A stretch of DNA of 64,000 bases from G963678445 sp963678445 (GCA_963678445.1 OY782877.1:3410001-3474000); one strand, 5' to 3'; positions 34,711-44,399 are shown, numbered from the stretch's first letter. A program made the numbers and translations. The notes: generated from the sequence alone by a model not told the origin.

Positions 34711-34822
34711 GTGGTCCAGCGACCGCAAGGTGGCTAGGGCCACACCCAAGAAATATGGTCCTTACCATCCCTGAGAACAGTAAAGATTTCGTTTTTTCTG
34801 ACAATTTTTGGAATTTTAGTCG
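34711..34822 (-). repeat. Dispersed TTTA element, copy G (long form)
   Basis: It begins GTGGTCCAGCGACCGCAAGG right after TAAA (34707-34710). It contains the long-form GTGGCTAGGGCCACACCCAAGAA segment, then ATGGTCCTTACCATCCCTGAGAACAG and an A/T-rich part ending TTTTAGTC. An in-frame ATG inside it (34755) would artificially lengthen the next gene. Confidence 0.88.
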
Positions 34823-34859
34823 TCCAATAAATACAGTAGGCAATAGGGAGGATTCTTTT

Positions 34860-36629
34860 ATGCTGGGGCTTGGAATAGCATGTGTACTGGCAGTAACTGC
34901 TGCGACGGCAGCACCGCAAAACGCGCAGATACCATCCGTTCGCGCTGAGGGAGAATTGGGTGCCCGGATTGAACTAGTGCAGCAGCGCTTTCTGGAGGGG
35001 ACAGAGCCCGCTTTTACCGATGACTTTATCTTGGCGGATGTCGCGCTTCGTCCTGATTACCCACGCCGTTTTGCAGAATTCAGCGGAGATATTTCAGGAC
35101 GCTATTTGGGAGCATTAGCCCTGATGCCGCCTGAAGGAAGTGACCTTACCCTGGCCGGGCTGGCACATCGTATCCTTTCGTATCAACGTGAGGATGGGCG
35201 TTTTGGCGCAGCCGATTTATCGTTCTCTGAAAAGGATATTGATCGCCCCCATATGGCGCTTTTATGGGGAAACGGGCGCCTGTTGGTAGGCCTGATGGAG
35301 TACTATTCCGTCTCACAGGATAAAGCGGTTTTAGATGGGGCGCGTCGCTTGGGCGACTTCCTGCTGCAGGTGCGGCAGAACTGCTCGTCAGAGGAAGTAG
35401 TGAAACGTTTGGAAGGACAGGCTGCTTTTGGCTTTATCTGCTTTACACAACTGATTGAAGGTTTGGCGGCCCTGTATGAAGCTACGCAGGATACCCGGTA
35501 TCTAGCGGGGGCCGAGGAAATGGCGGAATGGTTCCAGGCGACCCGTGGAAAACAGCATTCGCATGGTTATCTAAGCACTTTACGCGGCATGATGATGCTC
35601 TATGAATTAACCGGAAAGGCGGAGGAGTTGAAACGTGTCGAAACCCATTATGACAGGTTGATAAAGTCGCCGGATTATTTGGTGATTGGGGGTGTAGCGG
35701 AGCTGTTTGGTGGTGGCAATGAACGGGATGAGGGGTGCTCTGAAGCAGACTTTTTGCGCCTTAGTCTCCAGCTTTGGAAAGCAACCGGAAAGGTAACGTA
35801 TCTGGAACGTGCTGAGCGTTGCTTATTAAATCATTTCTATGCAAATCAGTTTAAATCGGGGGATTTTGGACATCATAAGATTACGCCGTGGGGCTTTGCA
35901 CCGCTGGAAGGCGTCGGACGTGCCTGGTGGTGTTGCTCTATGCATGGGCTGCGCGCTTTCCGTGATGTAGTGGATGCGATTGTCGTACAGGAAAGGGATG
36001 AAATCCAGGTAAATCTGTTCCAGGATGTTACGTGGAACACGCCGGACATGACCTTCAGAATGCGCTGTGAAAAAACGGGGGTACGGCTGGAGGTAAAGGC
36101 ATCATCTGCGCAGCGGAAGACCCTTGCTATACGTAATCCCTCGTGGGCCAATGCAGCGGATATAACCCTCAACGGTGCTCCCGAATCCGTTTCCTCCGCC
36201 CAAGATGGATATATGCGTGTAAACCGTGCGTGGAAGGCAGGTGACACCCTGCAAGTAGTGTTTGATTACAAAGTGGTCTTGGAGCTTCGTGATCGAACCC
36301 GGATCGCATTATCCGACCTACCCACAGAGCCTGTAGCGGGCACGCTCTTTTATGGTCCCCGGATATTGGGGGTGGACAGTGTATGCGATCCGGATTTTCA
36401 CGGCGAACCCCACGTAGGAAATGTTGTCCATCTGCCCAAGCAATTAGAGGCGGACCATGACGTTTCTCACGCCTCGCTGTTAACTGTACCAGGCGCCCAT
36501 TTCACGGTGTCCTATATACACGAAGGATTCCCCGAGCCTTGCCATGTCACCCTGCTCCCCTTCTCTGAGCAAACACAACACCGGCAAGGCATTTTCACCG
36601 TTACGCACTACTATCAAGCTCGTCCCTAA
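34860..36629 (+). CDS. GH127/DUF1680-type glycoside hydrolase (beta-L-arabinofuranosidase-like)
   Basis: A 589-residue exported protein (signal peptide MLGLGIACVLAVTAATAAPQ). The alpha/alpha-barrel DUF1680 domain shows FSGDISGRYLGALALMP, HMALLWGNGRLLVGLMEYY, HGYLSTLRGMMMLYELTG and the conserved Cys block GCSEADFLRLSLQLWKATG ... RAWWCCSMHG. In GH127 enzymes a Cys-rich zinc site next to a Glu supplies the nucleophilic thiol, and WWCC corresponds to that site. The C-terminal beta-sandwich has IRNPSWANAADITLNG. Activity on beta-L-arabinofuranosides is a family inference. ATG 34860 has AGGGAGGA well placed; the upstream frame is only read-through of element copy G. Confidence 0.82.
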   Translation: MLGLGIACVLAVTAATAAPQNAQIPSVRAEGELGARIELVQQRFLEGTEPAFTDDFILADVALRPDYPRRFAEFSGDISGRYLGALALMPPEGSDLTLAGLAHRILSYQREDGRFGAADLSFSEKDIDRPHMALLWGNGRLLVGLMEYYSVSQDKAVLDGARRLGDFLLQVRQNCSSEEVVKRLEGQAAFGFICFTQLIEGLAALYEATQDTRYLAGAEEMAEWFQATRGKQHSHGYLSTLRGMMMLYELTGKAEELKRVETHYDRLIKSPDYLVIGGVAELFGGGNERDEGCSEADFLRLSLQLWKATGKVTYLERAERCLLNHFYANQFKSGDFGHHKITPWGFAPLEGVGRAWWCCSMHGLRAFRDVVDAIVVQERDEIQVNLFQDVTWNTPDMTFRMRCEKTGVRLEVKASSAQRKTLAIRNPSWANAADITLNGAPESVSSAQDGYMRVNRAWKAGDTLQVVFDYKVVLELRDRTRIALSDLPTEPVAGTLFYGPRILGVDSVCDPDFHGEPHVGNVVHLPKQLEADHDVSHASLLTVPGAHFTVSYIHEGFPEPCHVTLLPFSEQTQHRQGIFTVTHYYQARP

Positions 36630-36666
36630 AACGCCCTGGGCGGCCCATAGGGGACGCAACGCAAAA

Positions 36667-36700
36667 AACCGGGTGGCCTGCAACTGCAGACCGCCCGGTT
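36667..36700 (+). terminator. Hairpin after the GH127 gene
   Basis: Sixteen-base arms (36667-36682, 36685-36700; AACCGGGTGGCCTGCA against TGCAGACCGCCCGGTT) with one mismatch and one G-U, then TTATGTTT. Confidence 0.7.
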
Positions 36701-36746
36701 TATGTTTATCAAGGTTTAGAGGCTACCACCCCTTTAACGTTCCCAT

Positions 36747-36811
36747 CAAACAAATTTTCGTTGCGCTCAGGGACAGTAAGGACTATTTTTCCTGGGTGTG
36801 GCCCTGGCCAC
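36747..36811 (+). repeat. Dispersed TTTA element, truncated copy H
   Basis: The centre of the long form is present (AAATTTTCGTTGCGCTCAGGGACAGTAAGGA, then CCTGGGTGTGGCCCTGGCCAC), but the GGTCGCTGGACC end is missing and CAC runs straight into TTAG. That TTA is the reverse of the stop codon of the minus-strand isomerase-like gene. Confidence 0.75.
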
Positions 36812-37723
36812 TTAGAAGCTGTCACATTCGATATACGCGTCGATCACAGCGCGTTCGCCGTTGCGGCCTGGGCGTGAATTTCCATGTTCCATCCCCATGA
36901 TACCTTCATAACCTTTGTCGTGGATATGCTTGAAGATATTTTTGTAATTTATCTCGCCCGTGGTAGGCTCTTTCCGACCGGGATTATCCCCCATCTGGAA
37001 GTAAGCAATCTCATCCCAGGCAAGATCAATATTGGGAATCAGATTCCCTTCCGTAATCTGTTGATGGTACAGGTCATCGAGGATCTTGCAGGAAGGACTG
37101 CCAACGGCTTTACAAATCTGATAGGCTTGTGGAATTTTGCTCAAAAACAATCCCGGATGATTCTTCCAGGGGTTAAGCGGCTCGAGCACCATAACAAGGC
37201 CATGGGGTTCACAAACCTCTGCGCAGTATTTCAGATTATCAATAACGTTAGCGGTCTGATAATCCCACTCGACGCCTCGGTCGTAACAACCGGGTACAAC
37301 GGTGCACCACTTGGCATTGACACGCTTGGCAACCTCGACCGATTCTTCCATAATCTTAATAAGGCGCGCTCGGATATCTTTGTCCTTCGTGACAAAATCC
37401 AGTTCTTTGAATTGCGCCGTGGCGACAAAAACACCCATGGTCATATTCAGACGCGCCATTTCCTGAGCAATCTTTTCCTGCTCAGCCACCGACCGTCCTT
37501 TCATGCCGTTATCTTCTAAGGCGGTAAACCCTTTGTCGGCCATAAACTTAATCTGATCGATAAGGTCTTTACCCGCAGTACGTTCAAACATGCCAAAATG
37601 AGGTGCGTATTTCAGTTGAAAACTATGCTTCTTCTCTGTTTTCTGAGAGGCGGCTGTCGCACTAGTAGCAACAGCGGCGGCACCTGCAGCAAGCCCCGCA
37701 GTCAAAAAATCCCGACGTTTCAT
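36812..37723 (-). CDS. Tat-exported sugar-phosphate-isomerase/epimerase-like protein
   Basis: A 303-residue AP-endonuclease-2-like TIM barrel of the hydroxypyruvate isomerase/xylose-isomerase-like group. It has a twin-arginine signal (KRRDFLTAGLAAGAAAVATSATA). Barrel markers include FTALEDNGMKGRS, WCTVVPGCYDRG, GLVMVLEPLNPWKNHPG (metal-binding Glu), CKILDDLYHQQITEGNLI (metal-binding Asp/His), and GEINYKNIFKHIHDKGYEGIMGMEHGNS near the end. Tat export suggests that it folds with its metal before secretion. The real substrate is unknown. ATG 37723 has GGAGAA upstream. The gene lies between element copies H and I, and its stop codon abuts copy H. Confidence 0.82.
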   Translation of the reverse strand: MKRRDFLTAGLAAGAAAVATSATAASQKTEKKHSFQLKYAPHFGMFERTAGKDLIDQIKFMADKGFTALEDNGMKGRSVAEQEKIAQEMARLNMTMGVFVATAQFKELDFVTKDKDIRARLIKIMEESVEVAKRVNAKWCTVVPGCYDRGVEWDYQTANVIDNLKYCAEVCEPHGLVMVLEPLNPWKNHPGLFLSKIPQAYQICKAVGSPSCKILDDLYHQQITEGNLIPNIDLAWDEIAYFQMGDNPGRKEPTTGEINYKNIFKHIHDKGYEGIMGMEHGNSRPGRNGERAVIDAYIECDSF

Positions 37724-37767
37724 TCCTCTTTCTCCATAATGTTTGACGAAGTTTTCCACTCCACTTA

Positions 37768-37878
37768 GTGACTGGTACTTAAAAAGCTATCATAAAAAAC
37801 GAAATTTTGTTTCGGTCAGGAATGGCAAGAACCATATTTCTTGGGTGTGGCCCTGGCCACCTTGCGGTCGCTGGACCA
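37768..37878 (+). repeat. Dispersed TTTA element, copy I (long form)
   Basis: It runs from GTGACTGGTACTT through CATAAAAAACGAAATTTTG, GTCAGGAATGGCAAGAACCATATTTC and the palindrome GTGGCCCTGGCCAC to CTTGCGGTCGCTGGACCA. The left flank is TTA and the right flank TTTC, so the target repeat is slightly decayed. Confidence 0.88.
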
Positions 37879-37976
37879 TTTCAGAAGGTATGCTGGCACA
37901 TTGCTCCTACGAAGTTATTTCGTTCTACATAAATACGCTCGTCTTGCCCCAACGAAAGGACAAAACGGTTATCACC

Positions 37977-40900
37977 CTATCCAGGCAGCCCAACAAGGCT
38001 GCTGGTTCCGGGATGAATTGGCAAACGTGCTGTCTTGGCGTTTCTTTCGACAATTGTACTACGCTCTTTTTCTAACATAACGCGCCCCTTGGGTTCCAAA
38101 TTATCCAACGCCAAAAGCTTATCGTATTCCACTATAGCTTCATCATACAATTCAAGTTTGGCAAGGGTACGCGCAAAGGCCCAGCGGGCATCCAGATGAT
38201 CGGGGAACGCTTCGCAGGCTTCCCGCAGTCGACGCAACGCCTCTTCCCCCTGACTCTGACGCATCAATACATCTGCCCAATAAATCGCCAGCGGCGCACG
38301 CAAGTTCCCCTGCAAACACGAATCCGCTTTGGCAAACAACCTTTCTGCGGTCGTCAACTGGTCCATACCGGCAAAGGCAATCCCCAGGTTAAGATAGGTT
38401 TCACACGCCCCAGGCACTTCAAGGGGAGTGCGTAAAAGGGTTTCAAGCATAAGCTGCGCCACCCAACCATAGGCTTGCCCAGGCGTAATGCCATCCCCTG
38501 GACGATGTGCACGCACATGGCTCACAAGAACTTCACTGGCCGATTGCAGTACAGGCGCCCCTTTTTGTAAAACGGCGTTGGCCGCAGCCAAATAGCCCAA
38601 GGGCTTCTCCCCCGCAACCTCCACGTGGGCGCACGATTGCGCAACCGCCGTCAAAAGCAAATCACGACGGTTGTGTTGGTGTGCATAGCGCGCAAAGTTA
38701 GCCCATACTTCCGGACGTTTGGGACCATACTTAACCGCTTCCTGATAGGCCCGCTCAGCCCCCTGTATATCGTTGAACCCCGTCTCCAACACATTAGCCA
38801 ACAGCAACTCCATCATCGCCAACGCGGCTTCATCCTTTACCTCACGCCCTTTAAGCTGCTTTTCCTGTTCCAGCAAAACCTGACGTGCCTGATGATATCG
38901 TTTATGTTGATTGGCAAATGACAGGAAAAATGGCCACGTTTGTTGGTCCGTGGGATCGGCCGCCACAGCGCGTACCAACGCATCTTCCGCCCCCGTAATA
39001 TCCTCTCGGGCTACACGAATCTTTGCCAACAACCTGAACAGCTCGCTTTGATTGGGCGTATCATATTGCAGCGCCATCAACAAATGCTGTTCCGCCGTTT
39101 TCCAATACTGCTCCAAACGCTCCTGAGAATTGGGTGCATCCACCCCGGCCAAGAACAGGGCACTCACGGCAGCAATACGTCCAATACGTTCATGCGCCCC
39201 TGGATACATCGGACAAATCAGCAACAGCTTAGCCACATGTTGGGCGGCATCATCCAGCAGCCGCAACGATTCCTGCACCTTCTCTGGTGATTCCTGAATC
39301 TGCTTCTGCGCCTGCAGCATTTTCAAGTCGGCCAAGTCCAGATGATTAAGCACATAGTACGGATTCTTGCTTAGTGCGCGCTCATAGGCTTGTATAGCCT
39401 CATCCAGCTTACGTTGCCGTTGCGCGACCTGGCCACAACGTCGTGCAAAATACCCATTCCAGGGTGCCAATGCCTCGCCATTGAAATAGTGCTGCGCAGC
39501 ACTATGCAGTTTCTCCGACGCAAGCCCTGCCTTTTTATGCTGCAATGCCTTCTGAGCCTGGTGCTGTGCAATCATTCCCTTTTGCAGTTCCATTTCAGAA
39601 GAAAAACTACGCGTTGTCAGAAACAGCGATTGCAAAAGTAATATACACGCACCCACACAAACCAGTTTCATCCACACCGGCGTTTTCTTACGCATCTGTA
39701 CAGGGGCATGCGCAGCGCCCACCACCCCTTCCATAGCACCCAGCACGAGAAAGAGCAGTGTAGCCGATACCGGTACCCGAAGATTAAACCCAAAGAGACC
39801 ATCTATCAAAAATACGCAGAAAAGCGCGGCAAAGGTATAGCCCAATCGACGCTGCAACACTGAAGCGCCCGACTGCGCCCATAGCAGACCATACCCAATC
39901 GCTACCAGTAGTAATGTCAGGTACAATCCCGCTGCTGGGATACCCGCATCAACCGCAATCTCCAGCAGATCATTGTGCACATGCGCATTCATACGCACTT
40001 CTCGGGCAAAGAATTCCTGTTCGTAGTGCGTCCAATAATTTGGATACGCCATCGCATACACCCCAGGCCCATGCCCCAATAACGGATGATCAAGCGCCAT
40101 ACGAGAGGCACTTGTATACGAGTGGTATCGTAAAAGAATAGAGGAATCCAGCGGAAAGGGACTCCCTGTTTTCAGTTTGCACACCGTCATAGCGCCCACT
40201 GCGCCCATCGCTAAACAGACTAACGTCAGGATGAGCGTGATCAGCGTCGTTTTCACCGGTGACGCGATAACACAACGCACCCCGCGTGCAATCAGAAAAA
40301 GTAACAAGGCTGCCCCAAGCGCAAGGATTCCGGCACGGTGCCCCGTCGCATTCAGATGAATTGCAAAGGCCACAGCAAATAAAAGTGCCCAACGTTTCTT
40401 CGAGGCAGAGCAAAACAACAGGGGCGTCATTACCAAGGTCAGGATAAGGGTGTGACCGGCATAATTGGGATTACCAAAGGTGGCGGGCAACTGCTTATAG
40501 GTGTCGCTCTGCCGATCCGCCCAAGGAAAGGGATCTACCCCAGCAGATTGCAGGAAGCCATAAAAGGACGAGGCCAAGACCGCACAGCAAACCACCAGCA
40601 TCCAGCGTTGCACTTGCTCTGGGGTGTGAAAAACCTGCGAGGCAACCAGGTAAAGTATGAAAAGAAAGACAAAACGCCCTAGTTCCCCAAAACTGGCTCC
40701 CCAAAATGACGAGCGCAGGGTGGCAATCAGATACAAAACCATCAAGCATAGAAGCAGCTCAAAAAAAAGACGCGGTCGACGAAATGTACGTTTCATCCAC
40801 CAAGCCGAAAACAGCCACCACGCCCCCAATATAGTCGCCCCCCACCCCAAAATGAGTGACTTGATATCCCCGGTTGGATCATTCGTATAGGGATACATGG

Positions 40901-40994
40901 CCAAAACAAGCGCCACGGTCAATATGGCGATAGCAATGCGAAAATAACGATCTACTGTACTCGCCGCCGTCTGAATATCCTGTGTCTGCGTCAT
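37977..40994 (-). CDS. O-antigen ligase/polymerase-family protein with long TPR region
   Basis: A 1005-residue inner-membrane protein. About twelve transmembrane helices fill residues 1-470, with the Wzy_C/WaaL-type periplasmic loop containing RYHSYTSASRMALDHPLLGHGPGVYAMAYPNY and MNAHVHNDLLEIAVDAGIPAAGLYL. From about 500 to the end it is a string of TPR-type helices, for example AIQAYERALSKNPYYVLNHLDLADLKM and AERAYQEAVKYGPKRPEVWANFARY. Such fusions polymerise or ligate glycans, the TPR part probably binding partners. Ligase versus polymerase cannot be decided. ATG 40994 has GGGAG upstream; the longer frame to 41114 runs through element copy J. Confidence 0.85.
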   Translation of the reverse strand: MTQTQDIQTAASTVDRYFRIAIAILTVALVLAMYPYTNDPTGDIKSLILGWGATILGAWWLFSAWWMKRTFRRPRLFFELLLCLMVLYLIATLRSSFWGASFGELGRFVFLFILYLVASQVFHTPEQVQRWMLVVCCAVLASSFYGFLQSAGVDPFPWADRQSDTYKQLPATFGNPNYAGHTLILTLVMTPLLFCSASKKRWALLFAVAFAIHLNATGHRAGILALGAALLLFLIARGVRCVIASPVKTTLITLILTLVCLAMGAVGAMTVCKLKTGSPFPLDSSILLRYHSYTSASRMALDHPLLGHGPGVYAMAYPNYWTHYEQEFFAREVRMNAHVHNDLLEIAVDAGIPAAGLYLTLLLVAIGYGLLWAQSGASVLQRRLGYTFAALFCVFLIDGLFGFNLRVPVSATLLFLVLGAMEGVVGAAHAPVQMRKKTPVWMKLVCVGACILLLQSLFLTTRSFSSEMELQKGMIAQHQAQKALQHKKAGLASEKLHSAAQHYFNGEALAPWNGYFARRCGQVAQRQRKLDEAIQAYERALSKNPYYVLNHLDLADLKMLQAQKQIQESPEKVQESLRLLDDAAQHVAKLLLICPMYPGAHERIGRIAAVSALFLAGVDAPNSQERLEQYWKTAEQHLLMALQYDTPNQSELFRLLAKIRVAREDITGAEDALVRAVAADPTDQQTWPFFLSFANQHKRYHQARQVLLEQEKQLKGREVKDEAALAMMELLLANVLETGFNDIQGAERAYQEAVKYGPKRPEVWANFARYAHQHNRRDLLLTAVAQSCAHVEVAGEKPLGYLAAANAVLQKGAPVLQSASEVLVSHVRAHRPGDGITPGQAYGWVAQLMLETLLRTPLEVPGACETYLNLGIAFAGMDQLTTAERLFAKADSCLQGNLRAPLAIYWADVLMRQSQGEEALRRLREACEAFPDHLDARWAFARTLAKLELYDEAIVEYDKLLALDNLEPKGRVMLEKERSTIVERNAKTARLPIHPGTSSLVGLPG

Positions 40995-41013
40995 ACGACT
41001 CCCATCATCTAAA

Positions 41014-41110
41014 GTGGTCCAGGGACCACAACCAAAATGTATGGTCCTTACCTTCCCTGACCGCCGTAAAAATTTCCGTTTTTCAGGACAACTTCTTCCG
41101 TGTCCGTCAC
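41014..41110 (-). repeat. Dispersed TTTA element, copy J
   Basis: 97 bases starting GTGGTCCAGGGACCACAACC after TAAA (41010-41013), with TATGGTCCTTACCTTCCCTGACC in the middle and ending CCGTCAC. It sits 16 bases before the start of the O-antigen ligase/TPR gene, inside its probable leader. Confidence 0.88.
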
Positions 41111-41448
41111 TCATGCTAGCATTCAGGGTGCTTTAAAATAAACTTGGCCTCCCTCCTTGGGGGCCGCCGCTGTTAAAAAGACAACATGTCTTATTGTTTT
41201 GCTTATATATTCCGAATCAGTGGTCCTTACCCATGATGCACAAAAGAAAAGAATAATAGAAGCTATAACCGCACATCATACAGATAAACTGCCGATGCGC
41301 GTTGAGCAGGCCCCAAGAGATGGGTGTGGAACACGCAGGCAAACTTGTAGCATCCCGATTTAATCTAGCTATACACAGAGATCAATATCCGATTTAGCGC
41401 TGAACGTATCCGATTTAAATGTTTTGTTTCGGCAATGTGTATCCAATT
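41111..41448 (+). other. Intergenic stretch without recognised features
   Basis: 338 bases between the TPR gene and the flippase gene. I see no gene, terminator or repeat in it. The pattern ATCCGATTTA occurs twice (41388-41397 and 41408-41417). Confidence 0.5.
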
Positions 41449-42945
41449 CTATGAAACACGCGTTCGTAAAAAGGGAAGGCGACGGGCGATCAGATGCATT
41501 TTGGTGCGCGCGAATTCCAACGTCTGCAGCCGTTCTTGATGGCTGAACATACCCAAAACACAGAAGCCTGCGAAGCTACATAACACGATAGCGCGTACCA
41601 ATATACCGGGCCAGTACGTCATGCTTATTCCAAAGAAACAACCCCACATTGCCAGGACGGTTGCACCGGCCAGCCAGATTAGTCGTCCTTTGGCATGTGG
41701 TAGCGGATACACCCATTGGGTTAAGGCAATGCCTAAAAGCAGTTCGACGGTAAAGGCGGCAAAGGTCACGGTGGCTGCGCCCAGAATGCCATAGCGCATG
41801 ATAACGAAGTAACTCAGGATAACTTTCACCAACGCAGCGGTGGTGGCGACGACGGTGGCCCACATGGTCCGTTTTACGATGCTGAATGAAACGGTGATCG
41901 TTTGTGCACCGGCATGCATCGCATAAGAAAAGGCAATCCAGGGCACTACGAGTTCTGCACCAGTATAGGCTTTGGCGGGGGCAAACACCCGCACTAATTC
42001 TGGCGCCAGACAAGACAGGCCCAAGGCCATCAGGCATAGACCGGTGAAGAGAACGCGGAAGAGTTGCGCGAAACGGTACTGTGCATCCTCTTCCTTTGCC
42101 AATTGAAAAGCCGCAGGCACCCATGACAGTTGTAGCGCTTGTGTAAAAAGCGACATGATCATCGCCACTTTAAAGCCTAAACTGTAGGGAGCCATCCCTT
42201 CTAATCCTACCCAGCGGCTCAAAAAATAGCGATCCGATATCATGAGCACCATCGCACTTATGCCCATCGGGATCAATGGCAGCGCAAAGCGCAGCATGGG
42301 GCCTAATTGCGAAAAACTAAATTCCAGTCGTATCCATTGGCGCAATACAAAAAAACTCAGGATTCCCATTACCGTCAGGCCGACCAAATCACCCCATAAT
42401 GCACCCGCAACCCCTTGTTGCAGGAAGACGACGAAGAGAATAATCGCTAATGGTCCTACCACGCCACGCAGCACGTTCAGCACGGCAAACGTAATGCTGC
42501 GATGTGCAGCACGCAGGATAGAAAGTCCTTGTTTTCCTAAGGCGGTGACGGAGCCTAATACCAGGACCATGCGTATCAGATTCTCTTCATCAGGCTCATT
42601 GAAAACCAGGGAGGCTAAGGGACGGGCCAGGGCAAATCCGATTAGCAGGAGTACTACATGCAAGCCCAAAACAAAGAAAAAACTCGTATTAAAAACCCGC
42701 CGCTGTTCAGATTCTGTGTCGTACTCATGGTAAAAACGCATCAAAGCGCCTGCCATGCCAAAATCAAGGACGGGATAAATTAGTAATAATGTGGTCGTAC
42801 ACAAATCCCAACGAGCAAAAGAAGCGGGATCGTCTACCCAAACCCGCGTGAATACAGGAACCAGCAGAAAGGCGGCTCCCCGATTCAGTACCAGCGCCGT
42901 CATATAGACAATCGTGTGCCCCAAGGTCTTGCGCATCGTCGTCAT
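41449..42945 (-). CDS. Wzx-like polysaccharide flippase (MATE/MOP superfamily)
   Basis: A 498-residue protein with about twelve to fourteen transmembrane helices. The N-terminal pattern (HTIVYMTALVLNRGAAFLLVPVFTR, then YPVLDFGMAGALMRFYHEYD) and the middle GPMLRFALPLIPMGISAMVLMISDRYFLSRWVG are typical of the polysaccharide-biosynthesis/Wzx family, which flips lipid-linked oligosaccharides to the periplasm. Its ATG overlaps the TGA of the upstream O-antigen ligase-like gene (ATGA), so the two are translated together. The lipid-linked substrate is unknown. No glycosyltransferases are nearby. Confidence 0.88.
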   Translation of the reverse strand: MTTMRKTLGHTIVYMTALVLNRGAAFLLVPVFTRVWVDDPASFARWDLCTTTLLLIYPVLDFGMAGALMRFYHEYDTESEQRRVFNTSFFFVLGLHVVLLLIGFALARPLASLVFNEPDEENLIRMVLVLGSVTALGKQGLSILRAAHRSITFAVLNVLRGVVGPLAIILFVVFLQQGVAGALWGDLVGLTVMGILSFFVLRQWIRLEFSFSQLGPMLRFALPLIPMGISAMVLMISDRYFLSRWVGLEGMAPYSLGFKVAMIMSLFTQALQLSWVPAAFQLAKEEDAQYRFAQLFRVLFTGLCLMALGLSCLAPELVRVFAPAKAYTGAELVVPWIAFSYAMHAGAQTITVSFSIVKRTMWATVVATTAALVKVILSYFVIMRYGILGAATVTFAAFTVELLLGIALTQWVYPLPHAKGRLIWLAGATVLAMWGCFFGISMTYWPGILVRAIVLCSFAGFCVLGMFSHQERLQTLEFARTKMHLIARRLPFLRTRVS

Positions 42946-44399
42946 GATGCGTGCTCCGCGGGCTGGGGTGTATCGGTAATGCGCATGAAGCGCAATAAGA
43001 ATCCCATCATCATATATACCGCCACCATACCGGAGATGTAGGTAGGTTCATAACAATAATGCAGCATCGTGACGCAATACCCGGTTACCATCGCCACCGC
43101 TAGTTGTTGAAAACGCAGAGGAATCTCGCGGAGTCCGCGCAGAAGTTTTACAAAAAACACCCCATGAAAAGAGACAAAGAAGGCAAACCCCAAGGGACCG
43201 GTCTGATAAAGAATATCTAAGAAGATGTTGTGGGTAGTGCCGCTTATACTAACGAATTGCCCCATACTTCCTCGTGTCACGTAAGATAACTGATGGCCGA
43301 GACCGGTACCAATGATTGGATGGGAAATGTATTCTCGGAAAGCAGCGCGGTATGCGTATGCGCGCATATCGTTTACAAAGGGGATTCCAAAACGATCTAT
43401 CCGTTCCTGCATCAACAACAGCATCCGCTCAAACACACCGGAAAAGAGGGTCATTACCAGTGCCCCCCCCATGAGCAATATCACGGCGACTACGCATAAA
43501 CGGATAATAGAGCCGTAAATGGGCGTTCTCCTGGCATATGCCAACAAAAGGATCGTTAGCATGGGCGTCAGAATGGCTTGCATAATTCCCATGCGCCATC
43601 CGCTGATAAACATGAGCGACACAGCCACACCAGCGAAGCCCAAGGCCGCGATCCGCATCCAGAAGGAACCTGGAGATACGACTAATGAGACAGTATAGGC
43701 CAGCACAATAGCCAGAGAGACGATCTCATCATCTGAAAGATATCGTATATATTCAAAGTGCTCTTTAAATGCATGGTAGGTGTTACCCGTGCCAATACGA
43801 TAGAGACCAAATAAACTTGCGCCGACGCCACCTGCCAGTATTGCATAGCGAAGATAGGACAAGTGTTTTTCTTTGAGGGGTAAGCCAAGTGGAATGAGCA
43901 TACCAAACATGTAGACGTATAAACGTCTAAAGTCGCCAAAGGCGTCTCGGAAGGGTAGGTGGCTTAGGAAAACACCATTTGCAAAAGAAAAAACGCCCCA
44001 GAAGACAAACAGTCCCATGATGCTGAACAACAGATATTCTCGGCGGCCTCCTCGTAGTAATTCGGGACGTTCATTCTGTTGTATCTGCCACATGGCATAT
44101 AGCAGAAGCGCGCCAAAGAAATAGAGGACCAAATCGCCTGCATAGAAGCGAATGCCGCCTACTCGTACCGGCATTTCATTCATCGGAACGCGTAACGCCA
44201 GCACCGCCCCATAAAAGCCTATACAGGTCCACGGAGAAATAGGAAGCAGAAAAAGCGCCAGGGCCATGCCCATGCCGGCCAGAAGGAGGTACTCATGCGA
44301 TTGCAGCAGCAGGGTTGCCGCTACGATGGCGATGGCGCCCAAAAACAGTCCCCATTCAGGCCTTCGTTTTTTTGTCTCTATTTTTAACGCTGTTTTCAC
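42942..44399 (-). CDS. O-antigen ligase/polymerase-family membrane protein
   Basis: A 485-residue protein with about twelve transmembrane helices. The family-defining long periplasmic loop includes MRAYAYRAAFREYISHPIIGTGLGHQLSYVTRG and SGTTHNIFLDILYQTGPLGFAFF, the second carrying the conserved His of Wzy/WaaL-type proteins. It joins or polymerises undecaprenyl-linked sugars at the periplasmic face. Translation starts at GTG 44399, with GGAG eight bases upstream. It overlaps the downstream flippase gene by four bases. Together with the TPR-containing homologue at 37977 the window has two members of this family. Confidence 0.86.
   Translation of the reverse strand: MKTALKIETKKRRPEWGLFLGAIAIVAATLLLQSHEYLLLAGMGMALALFLLPISPWTCIGFYGAVLALRVPMNEMPVRVGGIRFYAGDLVLYFFGALLLYAMWQIQQNERPELLRGGRREYLLFSIMGLFVFWGVFSFANGVFLSHLPFRDAFGDFRRLYVYMFGMLIPLGLPLKEKHLSYLRYAILAGGVGASLFGLYRIGTGNTYHAFKEHFEYIRYLSDDEIVSLAIVLAYTVSLVVSPGSFWMRIAALGFAGVAVSLMFISGWRMGIMQAILTPMLTILLLAYARRTPIYGSIIRLCVVAVILLMGGALVMTLFSGVFERMLLLMQERIDRFGIPFVNDMRAYAYRAAFREYISHPIIGTGLGHQLSYVTRGSMGQFVSISGTTHNIFLDILYQTGPLGFAFFVSFHGVFFVKLLRGLREIPLRFQQLAVAMVTGYCVTMLHYCYEPTYISGMVAVYMMMGFLLRFMRITDTPQPAEHAS

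Noticed and set aside
34755..34859. An N-terminal extension of the GH127 protein
   Set aside because: The extension is translated from element copy G and lies before a strong ribosome site and signal peptide at 34860.
40995..41114. An N-terminal extension of the O-antigen ligase/TPR protein
   Set aside because: It reads through element copy J; the start at 40994 has a ribosome site and precedes the membrane helices.
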